Below are positions 16,013 to 23,891 of a stretch of DNA of 38,403 bases, piece after piece. The notes under the pieces were generated by a model. It ran no database searches. It saw only the letters and a list, made by a program, of their open reading frames with translations, and was not told the origin of the DNA. Both the position numbers and the translations under genes were made by a program. The stretch covers positions 28,369 through 66,771 of the forward strand of contig JAPYTP010000009.1 in assembly GCA_029941885.1 (NCBI GenBank). Reading direction: 5' to 3'. Source of the DNA: Myxococcota bacterium (GTDB taxonomy: Bacteria > Myxococcota_A > UBA9160 > UBA4427). The number at the start of each line of letters is the position of its first letter. The first letter of the stretch is position 1.

Positions 16013-18268
16013 ATGACCCCTGACCAGACCGCGATCGCGGAAATCCGTACCCACTATCGGACCTGCCCCCTCTGCGAGGCGACCTGTGGCCTCTCGATCG
16101 AGGTCGAGGGAGATCGGGTCGTGCGGGTCCGCGGGGACAAGCAGGACCCGTTCAGCCGCGGGTTCATCTGCCCCAAGGGTTCGACCCTCGGCGAGTTGCA
16201 CCATGATCCGGATAGACTTCGCGGTCCGCTCGTGCGCCGGAACGGACGGCTCGAGGAGGCGAGCTGGGACGAGGCGTTCGCGGCGATCGAGAACGGGTTC
16301 GGGCCTGTCTTTGAAGAGCACGGCCGCGAATCGCTGGCGATCCTGCTCGGCAACCCGATCACCCACCATCTCGCGCCCGCCCTCTACGTCGGCTCACTCG
16401 TGCGTGCCTGTGCCACCCGCAATGTCTACAGCGCCTCGACGCTCGATCAGATGCCCCAGCACGCGGTGTCCGGTTTGCTGTGGGGCGATCCGAATGCGTT
16501 TCCGATCCCCGATATCGATCGCACCGATCACCTCCTCATGCTCGGTGCGAACCCCATGGCCTCGAACGGAAGCCTGATCACCGCGCCGGATTTTCCGGGC
16601 CGGCTGAAGGAGATGCCCGCACGGGGCGGGCGTCTCGTGGTCGTCGATCCGCGTCGGACCGAGACGGCCGTTCGTGCGGATGAACACCTCTTCATCAAGC
16701 CCGGAACGGATGTCTTCTGGCTGGCCGCACTCGTGCACACGCTCTTCGAAGAGGACCTGGCCTCGGTGGGTCGCCTCGAGCCCTTTGTCGACGGTGTGGA
16801 CGAAATCCGTGAACTGGTTGCCGGTTTCACACCCGAACGGGTCGCGGGGATCTGTGGCATCGACGCCGAGACGACGCGACGCCAGGCGCGCGCGCTTTCG
16901 GGGGCCGCCGCCGGTGCCGTCTACGGTCGCGTGGGAAATCACACCGTCGAGTTCGGGACGGCGACCGCATGGATGGCTGCGATCCTGAATATCCTGACAG
17001 GCAATTTCGATCGACCGGGTGGCGTGATGACCTCGTCACCGATCGCCTCACGCGTCGACGATGGCGAGCCTGGAGGTCGGGGCTATCGCCTGGGTCGCTG
17101 GAAGAGTCGGGTGAGCGCCCATCCCGAGGTGAACGGGGAATTCCCCGCCGCGAGCCTCGCGGAGGAGATGGAGACCGGGGGAAAGGGGCAGGTCCGCGCG
17201 GTGGTGACCGTCGCGACGAATCCCGTACGTTCATACCCGAATAGCGAACGCCTCGATCGCGCCTTCGCCGAGCTCGATTTCTACGTCGCCTTCGACATCT
17301 ATGTCAACGAGACGACGAGACACGCGGACGTGATCCTGCCCGCACCGTCCACCCTCGAAGAGGAAGCCTATGAGCTGACCTTCATGGTGAACGCGATCCG
17401 CAGCTTCGCGAAATACGCAAAGCCCGTATTCGAAAGGAAGGGCCCGTCGGAGGCCGATATCTTCGCGCGCCTCGTGCTCGTCCTGCGAGGTGAGGGTGCG
17501 ACGGCCGATCCAGTGATCCTTCACGACGAATTGGTCGAAGACGCCGTCGGGAGAATGCTCGATCCCTCGAAGGGGGCGGAGGTGGATCTCGAGCGGGAGG
17601 AGATCATGGCCGCGCTCGAAGGCTTGTCCCCCGTCGAGAAGTTGCTCGATCTGAAGTTGCGCAGCGGCTGGCAAGGCGATCTCTTCGGTCGACGATCCGG
17701 CGGCGTCTCCCTCGAAAAATTGGCAAAGCATCCGCACGGAGTCGATTTCGGTCCGATGGTCGAGCGCTTTCCGGAGCGACTGAAGACCGAGTCCGGGAAA
17801 TTCGAATTGGCCTCCCCGGTTCTGGTCGAGGATTGGGCGCGGGTTCGGGCACGACTCGAATCTTCCGACGGGGAGGAGGGGCTGCTCCTGATCGGAAGAC
17901 GCCACGTTCGCTCCAACAACTCGTGGATGCATAACGTCGAGACCCTCGTTTCGGGACGTTCGCGATGCACGCTCCTCGTCCATCCCGAAGATGCGAAACG
18001 GCTGGGGCTTGCCAATGGTGGTCTCTCCGAGATCCGCTCGCGCGCCGGCTCGCTACGGGTTGAGGTCGAGACCTCCGAGGAGATGATGCCCGGCGTCGTT
18101 TCACTCCCCCACGGCTGGGGTCACGATGTCGAGGGAATCCGGATGAGCGTCGCTGCGGACCATGCCGGCGTCGCGAGCAATGTCCTGACCGACGATGGCA
18201 TCATCGATACCGCAAGCGGGAACGCCGTCTTGAACGGAATTCCCGTCGAGGTCACAGCGATCGCCTAA
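16013..18268 (+). CDS. molybdopterin-dependent oxidoreductase (formate-dehydrogenase/nitrate-reductase-like)
   Basis: A 751-residue protein of the prokaryotic molybdopterin oxidoreductase (DMSO reductase) superfamily. Cysteines 18, 21, 25 and 53 (CPLCEATCG and FICPKG) form the N-terminal [4Fe-4S] site. The central molybdopterin domains follow (LGANPMASNGSLI, VVDPRRTETAVRADEHLFIK), with the dinucleotide-binding domain at the end (LLIGRRHVRSNNSWMHN, VSLPHGWGHDVEG). No twin-arginine signal is seen, so it is probably cytoplasmic. The start was put at ATG 16013 (AGGAG 7 bases upstream); ATG 15992 after AAGGAG is nearly as good. No ferredoxin, small subunit or cofactor-assembly gene is adjacent, so its electron partner and substrate are unknown. 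Its stop overlaps the convergent CoA-transferase stop by four bases. Confidence 0.9.
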   Translation: MTPDQTAIAEIRTHYRTCPLCEATCGLSIEVEGDRVVRVRGDKQDPFSRGFICPKGSTLGELHHDPDRLRGPLVRRNGRLEEASWDEAFAAIENGFGPVFEEHGRESLAILLGNPITHHLAPALYVGSLVRACATRNVYSASTLDQMPQHAVSGLLWGDPNAFPIPDIDRTDHLLMLGANPMASNGSLITAPDFPGRLKEMPARGGRLVVVDPRRTETAVRADEHLFIKPGTDVFWLAALVHTLFEEDLASVGRLEPFVDGVDEIRELVAGFTPERVAGICGIDAETTRRQARALSGAAAGAVYGRVGNHTVEFGTATAWMAAILNILTGNFDRPGGVMTSSPIASRVDDGEPGGRGYRLGRWKSRVSAHPEVNGEFPAASLAEEMETGGKGQVRAVVTVATNPVRSYPNSERLDRAFAELDFYVAFDIYVNETTRHADVILPAPSTLEEEAYELTFMVNAIRSFAKYAKPVFERKGPSEADIFARLVLVLRGEGATADPVILHDELVEDAVGRMLDPSKGAEVDLEREEIMAALEGLSPVEKLLDLKLRSGWQGDLFGRRSGGVSLEKLAKHPHGVDFGPMVERFPERLKTESGKFELASPVLVEDWARVRARLESSDGEEGLLLIGRRHVRSNNSWMHNVETLVSGRSRCTLLVHPEDAKRLGLANGGLSEIRSRAGSLRVEVETSEEMMPGVVSLPHGWGHDVEGIRMSVAADHAGVASNVLTDDGIIDTASGNAVLNGIPVEVTAIA

Positions 18269-19485
18269 CGGATGACCTGAGCCGATCGAAGTGCTTCGAG
18301 GTCCGCATCCGAGAGCCCGAGATCCGTCCGCAACAGTGTTTCGGTGTGCTCGCCGATGAGCGGCCACTTTTTGCTGGGTCCCTCCGGACTGCGCGAGAAC
18401 TTGATCGGATTGCCGTGGACGCGGACCGGTTCGTCGCGACCTTCCACCTGGATTTCGCAGATCATGTCGTGGGACCGAACGTGGGGATCCGAGAGCAGGT
18501 CATGGCCTTCATAGCTCGGGCCTGCGACGACGCCCGATTCTGCCAACAGGCGGCAGGCCTCGAGCTTCGTCTTGTCGCGTGCCCAGGCTTCGACCGCTGG
18601 ACGAATCACGCCCTCGACGTGCTCACTCCATCCCTCGCGTGTCGAAAACCGTTCGTCCTCGAGCCACTCGGGATGGCCGATGATCTTGGCGAAAATTTCG
18701 AATTGATGTTCACGGCCGACCTGGAGCACGAAGAGTCCGTCGCGCGCAGAGAAGGACTGCATGATGCCGGGCCAGGCGGCGATGCTCTGGTCGTGAACGC
18801 CGATCGACGGGCCGAAGGCGACCATGTCCATGATCGAGATCATGGCGTCGAGCATGGCGACGTCGACCTTCTGGCCCCGCCCCGTCTGGCGTCGGCCGTG
18901 CAACGCGGCGAGCAATCCGACCATCGCGAAGAGTCCCGTGCCGATGTCGCCGATCGCGCCGGCGACGCCGATATTGGGCCGTCGACCGGGCTCGGGCCGA
19001 AACGAATAGAAGCCGCTCATGGCCTCGGGCACGCAGGCGTAGGCCGGCCAACTGCCGTAGGGCGTTTCGCGAAGCGATCCGAAGCCCGAGACCGCGACGT
19101 AGACGAGGCCAGGAGAGATTTCGGCGAGCGTCTCGTAGCCGATCCCGAGTCGTTCCATCGTGCCCGGCTTGAAATTTTCGACGACGACGTCGTAATTCGG
19201 GACGAGCCTCTTGAAGAGTTCCGCGCCCTTCGGATTCTTGAGATCGATCCCGAGGCTTCGCTTGCTCAGATTGTTGCGGAGGAATGTCGCACCGGCTTGC
19301 GATCCGTCGACATCGACGATCGTAGGCGAGCTCGCGCGTCCGGACTCACCGCGTGTCGGATGTTCGACCTTGACCACGTCCGCGCCCAGGCGGGCGAGAA
19401 GTTGGGTTCCAAAGGGGATCGCCTGCATCTGCTCGACGGCGAGGACGCGAACGCCTTCCAGGGGTAACGATTCGTTGTCGGCCAT
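18265..19485 (-). CDS. family III CoA-transferase (CaiB/BaiF type)
   Basis: 406 residues from ATG 19485, with GGAG 7 bases upstream; the longer open frame to 19794 has no such support. Residues 1-50 hold the family opening (LEGVRVLAVEQMQAIPFGTQLLARLGADVVKVEHPT, quoted loosely), followed by LKNPKGAELFKRLV and VENFKPGTMERLGIGYE. The segment GAIGDIGTGLFAMVGLLAAL carries the aspartate that matches the covalent catalytic Asp of formyl-CoA transferase. Such enzymes move CoA between carboxylic acids, and several act on steroid, bile-acid or carnitine derivatives; the acid here is unknown. The gene is 23 bases downstream of the CurA-like reductase and probably shares its transcript. Confidence 0.93.
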   Translation of the reverse strand: MADNESLPLEGVRVLAVEQMQAIPFGTQLLARLGADVVKVEHPTRGESGRASSPTIVDVDGSQAGATFLRNNLSKRSLGIDLKNPKGAELFKRLVPNYDVVVENFKPGTMERLGIGYETLAEISPGLVYVAVSGFGSLRETPYGSWPAYACVPEAMSGFYSFRPEPGRRPNIGVAGAIGDIGTGLFAMVGLLAALHGRRQTGRGQKVDVAMLDAMISIMDMVAFGPSIGVHDQSIAAWPGIMQSFSARDGLFVLQVGREHQFEIFAKIIGHPEWLEDERFSTREGWSEHVEGVIRPAVEAWARDKTKLEACRLLAESGVVAGPSYEGHDLLSDPHVRSHDMICEIQVEGRDEPVRVHGNPIKFSRSPEGPSKKWPLIGEHTETLLRTDLGLSDADLEALRSAQVIR

Positions 19486-19508
19486 TAGAGTCTCCGGCAA
19501 TCTCGATG

Positions 19509-20537
19509 TTATTCGACATCCGCGATCTTGATCAGCTGCTTGCCGAGATTCTTGCCTTCGAAGAGACGCAGGAAGGTCTTGGGCGTGTTCTCGAAACCCT
19601 CCTGGATATCTTCTTCGACGATGAGTTCGCCGGATTCCGTCCACTCCGACAGGTTGGCAATCGCCTGGCCGGCTTCGGCGAGATGATCGAAGAGGATGAA
19701 GCCACGGATCGAGAGTCGCTTGATCACGGTCTGCATGAGATTGCGCGGGCCCGGGGGCAATTCTTTCTCGTTGTACGCGGAGATCCCGCCACACATCGTG
19801 ATCCGCCCGCGTTCCGCCATGCCCAGGAATACGCTGTCGAGGATTTCGCCGCCGACATTGTCGAAGTAGAGGTCGACACCCTTCGGAAACTCTTCGCGGA
19901 TGCGGCGGCCGACATTCTCGTTCTTGTAGTCGATGGCCGCATCGAGCTTTGCATCGCTAACGAGCCACGCGCATTTCTCGGGCCCGCCGGCGATTCCGAC
20001 GACCTTGCCCGCCCCCTTTATCCGGGCGATCTGAGCCGCGACCGAGCCGGTCGCACCGGCTGCTCCGGACACGAGGACATTGTCCCCGGCCACGACCGGG
20101 TGGATCTCCGTCATTCCAAAATACGCGGTCAAACCGGTTCCGCCCAGGGCGCTCAGCATGCGCTGGGGGGGGATCCCGTCTGGAACCTTCGAGAGTCCCC
20201 CGAAAGGACCCGGTGTTCCGTCAGTCAGGACATATTGTTGCCAGCCCAGCATGCCCGAGACGAGTTGCCCCGCTTCGAACTCGGCGTTCTTCGATTCGAC
20301 GATCTGTCCGACGGTCGAGGCGCGCATGACCTCACCGATCTGGACCGGCGGGATATAGCTCTTCACGTCGTCGAGCCAGCCACGCATCGCCGGCTCGAAG
20401 GCCAGATAGAGATTGCGGACGAGAAGTTCGCCATCGACGAGCTCGCGGACGGGCTCCTCAATGAGCTCGAAATCCGATTCCTTCACCATGCCAACGGGTC
20501 GCTGAGCGAGCCGCCACTGTCCGTTCATACGGGTCAT
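19509..20537 (-). CDS. NADP-dependent medium-chain reductase, CurA/prostaglandin-reductase-like
   Basis: 342 residues, the usual length of the zinc-free leukotriene B4 dehydrogenase/CurA group of the MDR superfamily. Recognisable parts are the N-terminal WRLAQRPVGMVKESDFELIE, LAFEPAMRGWLDD, the nucleotide-binding loop VLVSGAAGATGSVAAQIARIKGA (quoted in pieces: AAGATGSVAAQ), and YFDNVGGEILD. The family reduces alpha,beta-unsaturated carbonyl compounds with NADPH. It lies between two CoA-transferases on the same strand, and its physiological enone or enoyl substrate is likely an intermediate of that pathway. ATG 20537 has AGGA a few bases upstream; an in-frame ATG lies 9 bases further in. Confidence 0.94.
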   Translation of the reverse strand: MTRMNGQWRLAQRPVGMVKESDFELIEEPVRELVDGELLVRNLYLAFEPAMRGWLDDVKSYIPPVQIGEVMRASTVGQIVESKNAEFEAGQLVSGMLGWQQYVLTDGTPGPFGGLSKVPDGIPPQRMLSALGGTGLTAYFGMTEIHPVVAGDNVLVSGAAGATGSVAAQIARIKGAGKVVGIAGGPEKCAWLVSDAKLDAAIDYKNENVGRRIREEFPKGVDLYFDNVGGEILDSVFLGMAERGRITMCGGISAYNEKELPPGPRNLMQTVIKRLSIRGFILFDHLAEAGQAIANLSEWTESGELIVEEDIQEGFENTPKTFLRLFEGKNLGKQLIKIADVE

Positions 20538-20584
20538 CCTCTTTCCTTTTTGATTGGGACCGAACCCGAGGGCGGCTCGGTGGC

Positions 20585-21742
20585 CTATGTCGCGGAGCGC
20601 CCGAGGCCGAGTTCCTGCAGGATCTCTTCCGTGTGCTGTCCGTGAGTCGGTGCCGGTCGATCGAGATTCGTCGGCGTCTGCTCGAAGCGGGCGGCTGCGC
20701 GGGCCTGGCGAATACGCCCCGCGACAGGATGCTCCGTCTCGAAGAGAAGATCACTGGTCTCGACTTGCGGGTGTCGAATGATCTGGGAGAGCGGGAGGAT
20801 CGGGGCGCAGGGGACCTGCTCCGCGTCGAGCCGCTCCATCCACTCCTCGGTCGTTCGCTCCTTCAGGGCATCTGCCGTCTGGTCGAGCCGTTCCTTCGCG
20901 TAGGCGACGCGGTCCCCGGCGGTTCTGAAGCGTTCGTCGTCGAGCCATTCGGGATGGCCGACGGCGTTCGTCAGACCCTTCCACTCGGAGTCCGAGACGG
21001 CGCCCGTCGTCATGTATCCGTCCTTCGTTTCGAATACGAGATCCTGGGCGAGGGCGTTGCGCGGCACGTCGACCTCGCTCCCCACAAAGGTGTGCCCGGC
21101 GTACCCCTCCGGCCAGGCAAGGGCGATCATCGCATCGAGCATCGAGAGTCGAACGTGTTGGCCCTTGCCCGTGCGTTCGCGGGAGAGAAGCGCCGCGGTA
21201 ATGGCCTGCGCAGCCGTGATCGCAGTGACCTTGTCGGGAATCACGACCCGCATCATCTTGGGCCGTCCCTGGCCCCGATCCCCCTGGATGGTCGCGAGCC
21301 CCGAGAGGGCCTGGATCACCGGGTCGTAGACGCGCTTGCCCGCGTAGGGTCCGGATTCCCCAAAGCCGGAGATCGACACGTAGATCAGATCGGGTTTGAT
21401 CGCGCGAAGCTGTTTGTCACCGATCCCCATCCGGTCGACGACTCCGGGTCGGAAGTTCTGGACGACGACATCAGCGGTCTCGACGAGCTTCTCGAAGGCG
21501 GCCTGGTCGGCCTGCTCGTTCTTGAGGTCGAGAACGATCGAGCGCTTGTTGCGATTCGTGGTGGCGAAGGTGGCGGTGATCCCCTCGCGCGGGACGCCGA
21601 GCATGCGGACGAGGTCGCCGACGCCGGGGGCTTCGACCTTGATCACGTCCGCGCCCTGGTCGCCGAGCAGGCAGGTGGCCATGGGGCCGGAGATCATGGT
21701 CGTCAGATCGACGATTCGGTAGCCATCGAGAGGTCCGGGCAT
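20585..21742 (-). CDS. family III CoA-transferase (CaiB/BaiF type)
   Basis: 385 residues from ATG 21742, preceded by AGGAG at 8-base spacing; the open frame reaches 21838 but the extra part is non-conserved-looking. It has GPLDGYRIVDLTTMISGPMA, LLGDQGADVIKVEAPGVGDL and VQNFRPGVVDRMGIGDKQ. The IPDKVTAITAAQAITAALL region contains the aspartate expected at the catalytic position. It is only distantly similar to the CoA-transferase at 18265-19485 and the two probably use different acids. It is first in a minus-strand run with the CurA-like reductase (47 bases) and is divergent from the thioredoxin/UGSC operon across 94 bases. Confidence 0.93.
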   Translation of the reverse strand: MPGPLDGYRIVDLTTMISGPMATCLLGDQGADVIKVEAPGVGDLVRMLGVPREGITATFATTNRNKRSIVLDLKNEQADQAAFEKLVETADVVVQNFRPGVVDRMGIGDKQLRAIKPDLIYVSISGFGESGPYAGKRVYDPVIQALSGLATIQGDRGQGRPKMMRVVIPDKVTAITAAQAITAALLSRERTGKGQHVRLSMLDAMIALAWPEGYAGHTFVGSEVDVPRNALAQDLVFETKDGYMTTGAVSDSEWKGLTNAVGHPEWLDDERFRTAGDRVAYAKERLDQTADALKERTTEEWMERLDAEQVPCAPILPLSQIIRHPQVETSDLLFETEHPVAGRIRQARAAARFEQTPTNLDRPAPTHGQHTEEILQELGLGRSAT

Positions 21743-21824
21743 GCGCTGCTCCTGGGGGTGGGACTCACTGAGGCTAGCAGCCCGAGCGCTCACATCCGGC
21801 GCGCGACGTGGGTTCCGAATCGGG

Positions 21825-21830
21825 TATTCT
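21825..21830 (+). promoter_or_regulatory. candidate -10 element (TATTCT), leaderless start of the thioredoxin/UGSC operon
   Basis: TATTCT ends six bases before ATG 21837 and no Shine-Dalgarno is present in the preceding bases. A transcript beginning at or next to the ATG would be leaderless. Supported by position only. Confidence 0.35.
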
Positions 21831-21836
21831 CGAACC

Positions 21837-23306
21837 ATGAGTCAACCCCCCTCCGATTCGAGCGCCGAACTCCCGAAGCCCTCTCTGCCCTCGGGCATCG
21901 TCGCCTTCGTGAAGCGCGATTGTCCGACCTGCGAGGTGGTCGCGCCCGTCCTTGCTGCGCTGGGCGGACAGGTCGAACTCACGGTCTATACCCAGGACGA
22001 TCCCGAGTTCCCGGCGAACGTCACGAGGGTCGATGACACGGACCTCTCGGTCTCCTGGCATTGCGAGATCGAGGCCGTCCCGACGCTGATCCGCGTCGAG
22101 TCGGGTCGCGAGGTCGAACGCGTCCTCGGCTGGCATCGCGCGGAATGGGAGGCGCTTAGCGGGGTCGATGGATTGGGCGAGGGCTTGCCGGATTTCCGTC
22201 CGGGATGTGGTTCGCTTTCGGTGGATCCCTCGCGTGCTCCGCAGCTGGCAATCCGCTTCAGCGGTTCGAAGCTCAGGGCCCGTCGAGTCGAAGTCGCGAG
22301 TCTCGAGGACGAGCAAGAAGCCTTTTTCGATCGAGGATGGACCGATGGCCTCCCGATCGTTCCTCCGACCGAGGCGCGGGTGCTCGCGATGCTCGAGGGG
22401 ACGACGCGATCGCCTGACGAACTGGTCGCGATCGTGCCGCCCGACCTCGCCTCGTGCAGCGTCGAGAAAGTCGCGATCAATGCGGTGATGGCGGGCTGCA
22501 AACCCGAGTACCTGCCGGTCGTGATCGCGGCCGTCGAGGCCGCCTGTACGGACGAGTTCAATATCCATGGCTTGTTGGCAACGACGATGTCCGCGGGGCC
22601 CGTGCTGATCGTGAACGGTCCGATCCGAAACAGGATCGGGATGAATTCGGGCAAGAACGTCTTCGGTCAGGGTAATCGCGCGAATAGCACGATCGGGCGT
22701 GCGCTCCAGTTGGTCATCCGCAACGTCGGGGGCGGGCGACCGGGCGAGGTCGATCGGGCAACCCTCGGTAATCCGGGGAAGGTCGGATTCTGCTTCGCGG
22801 AAGACGAAGAGGGATCGCCCTGGCCTCCGCTGTCGACGAGCTTCGGTCACGCGGCGGGGACCGACACGGTCATGCTCTTTCCCGGCGAAGGGCCTCGCAC
22901 GATCGTCGATCAACTCGCCCGCGAGCCCGGCCCTCTCGTCATGGCTTTTGCGGCGGCGCTCAAGAGTATGCTCACCCCCAAGATGGTGTTGGCCTTCGAT
23001 GTGATTCTCGTCGTCGCGCCCGAGCACTCGCGGGTCTTTCGCGAAGCGGGCTGGTCGAAAGAGGATCTACTGGCGAAGTTGCACGAAGCGACTTTGATGG
23101 ACGGAGACGATCTCGTCCGCGGCGCTGGCGGAATCGCCGATGGTCTGCCCGAGACGGTTCGCGGGCAGAAGATCCCGAAATTCAAGCCGGGTGGAATCAA
23201 TATCGTTCACGCGGGTGGCGGCGCGGGCCTCTTCTCGGCAATCATTCCCGGATGGGCGAACGGCGCGATCGGCAGCGCCACTGTCTGCAAGGAGATCACG
23301 CCGTGA
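21837..23306 (+). CDS. thioredoxin-fold protein fused to a large conserved domain, partner of the UGSC selenoprotein
   Basis: 489 residues. Residues about 18-115 form a thioredoxin-like fold: FVKRDCPTCEVVAPVL gives a CxxC at Cys29/Cys32 (CPTC), and VPTLIRVESGREV near residue 82 supplies the cis-proline and following strand. Residues about 155-489 are a separate domain with TDGLPIVPPTEARVLAML, VAINAVMAGCKPEYLPVVI, GPVLIVNGPIRNRIGMNSG and a glycine-rich end (NIVHAGGGAGLFS). From memory this large domain occurs beside or fused to UGSC proteins in other bacteria; I know no defined activity for it. The UGSC gene starts 32 bases downstream, so the two are almost certainly one operon. A role as the electron donor or scaffold for the selenoprotein is inferred. 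The gene is divergent from the CoA-transferase. Confidence 0.82.
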   Translation: MSQPPSDSSAELPKPSLPSGIVAFVKRDCPTCEVVAPVLAALGGQVELTVYTQDDPEFPANVTRVDDTDLSVSWHCEIEAVPTLIRVESGREVERVLGWHRAEWEALSGVDGLGEGLPDFRPGCGSLSVDPSRAPQLAIRFSGSKLRARRVEVASLEDEQEAFFDRGWTDGLPIVPPTEARVLAMLEGTTRSPDELVAIVPPDLASCSVEKVAINAVMAGCKPEYLPVVIAAVEAACTDEFNIHGLLATTMSAGPVLIVNGPIRNRIGMNSGKNVFGQGNRANSTIGRALQLVIRNVGGGRPGEVDRATLGNPGKVGFCFAEDEEGSPWPPLSTSFGHAAGTDTVMLFPGEGPRTIVDQLAREPGPLVMAFAAALKSMLTPKMVLAFDVILVVAPEHSRVFREAGWSKEDLLAKLHEATLMDGDDLVRGAGGIADGLPETVRGQKIPKFKPGGINIVHAGGGAGLFSAIIPGWANGAIGSATVCKEITP

Positions 23307-23337
23307 TTCTCGACATCGCATTCAAAGGAGAGCAATC

Positions 23338-23853
23338 GTGAGCATTCTTCTCGACCCGACGAGCGAGCGCGTCCCGGCGGAGCGCGAGCGCGCCACGCGA
23401 CTCGCAGCACTCGATGGAAAGACGATCGGCCTGCTCGATATCGCAAAGGCGCGCGGTGACGTCTTTCTGGACCAACTCGAATCGCGGTTGGCGGAGCGCG
23501 GCGCGAGCATCATTCGTTATTCGAAGCCGACTTTCACCAAACCGGCGCCGATCGATCTTCGCCACGAGATCGCCGAGGAATGCGACGCAGTTGTCGAAGC
23601 GCTCGCGGATTGAGGCAGCTGCACGTCGTGCAGTGTGCACGACATGGTCGACCTCGAGGATCGCGGACTCCCCACCGTCTTCATCTCCACTGTCGAGTTC
23701 ATCGACGGCGCCGACGCCCAGGCCAAGGCGCTAGGGACGACGCCGAGTGCCGTCTACGTCGAACATCCGATCCAGGATCGGACGGATGACGAGATGCGGA
23801 TCATCGCGGACAAGGCCGTCGACGAGATCGTTTCGCGAATCGTGCTGAACTAG
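23338..23853 (+). CDS. UGSC family selenoprotein (in-frame TGA at 23611-23613 read as Sec)
   Basis: GTG 23338 with AAGGAG 7 bases upstream opens a frame that meets TGA at codon 92 and continues in the same frame to TAG at 23851. The 171-residue product reads ADUGSCTSCSVHDMVDLE at the junction. The Sec-Gly-Ser-Cys motif, followed two residues later by another Cys, is the defining motif of the UGSC (seleno)protein family, in which Sec or Cys occupies the first position. The part after the TGA (GLPTVFISTVEFIDGADAQA, HPIQDRTDDEMR) is conserved in that family as I recall it. A stem-loop at 23625-23643 fits a bacterial SECIS element. Function of the family is unknown; a redox role paired with the upstream CPTC protein is inferred. 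It needs SelA, SelB, SelC and SelD elsewhere in the genome. Ordinary gene calling splits it or drops the 3' half. Confidence 0.9.
23625..23643 (+). promoter_or_regulatory. probable bacterial SECIS hairpin
   Basis: GTCGTGCA (23625-23632) and TGCACGAC (23636-23643) form a perfect 8-bp stem closing the loop GTG. The loop starts 19 bases after the TGA, inside the roughly 16-37 base window described for bacterial SECIS elements, and has the expected G at its start. An overlapping weaker hairpin (CTGCAC, GTC, GTGCAG at 23619-23633) competes with it and lies too close to the TGA. SelB binding is inferred. Confidence 0.72.
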
Positions 23854-23891
23854 CTCGTCGGATCGCCGGATCTTCGTTCGAGACGGGCGGG

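Noticed and set aside
23304-23306. TGA ending the thioredoxin-fold gene as another Sec codon
   Set aside because: Downstream translation in that frame is Arg/Ser-rich noise and the next gene has its own ribosome-binding site; a true stop.
23140-23613. ORF that begins upstream and ends at the Sec TGA, as a separate protein
   Set aside because: Its first third overlaps the thioredoxin-fold gene out of frame, with no start signal; the real start is GTG 23338.
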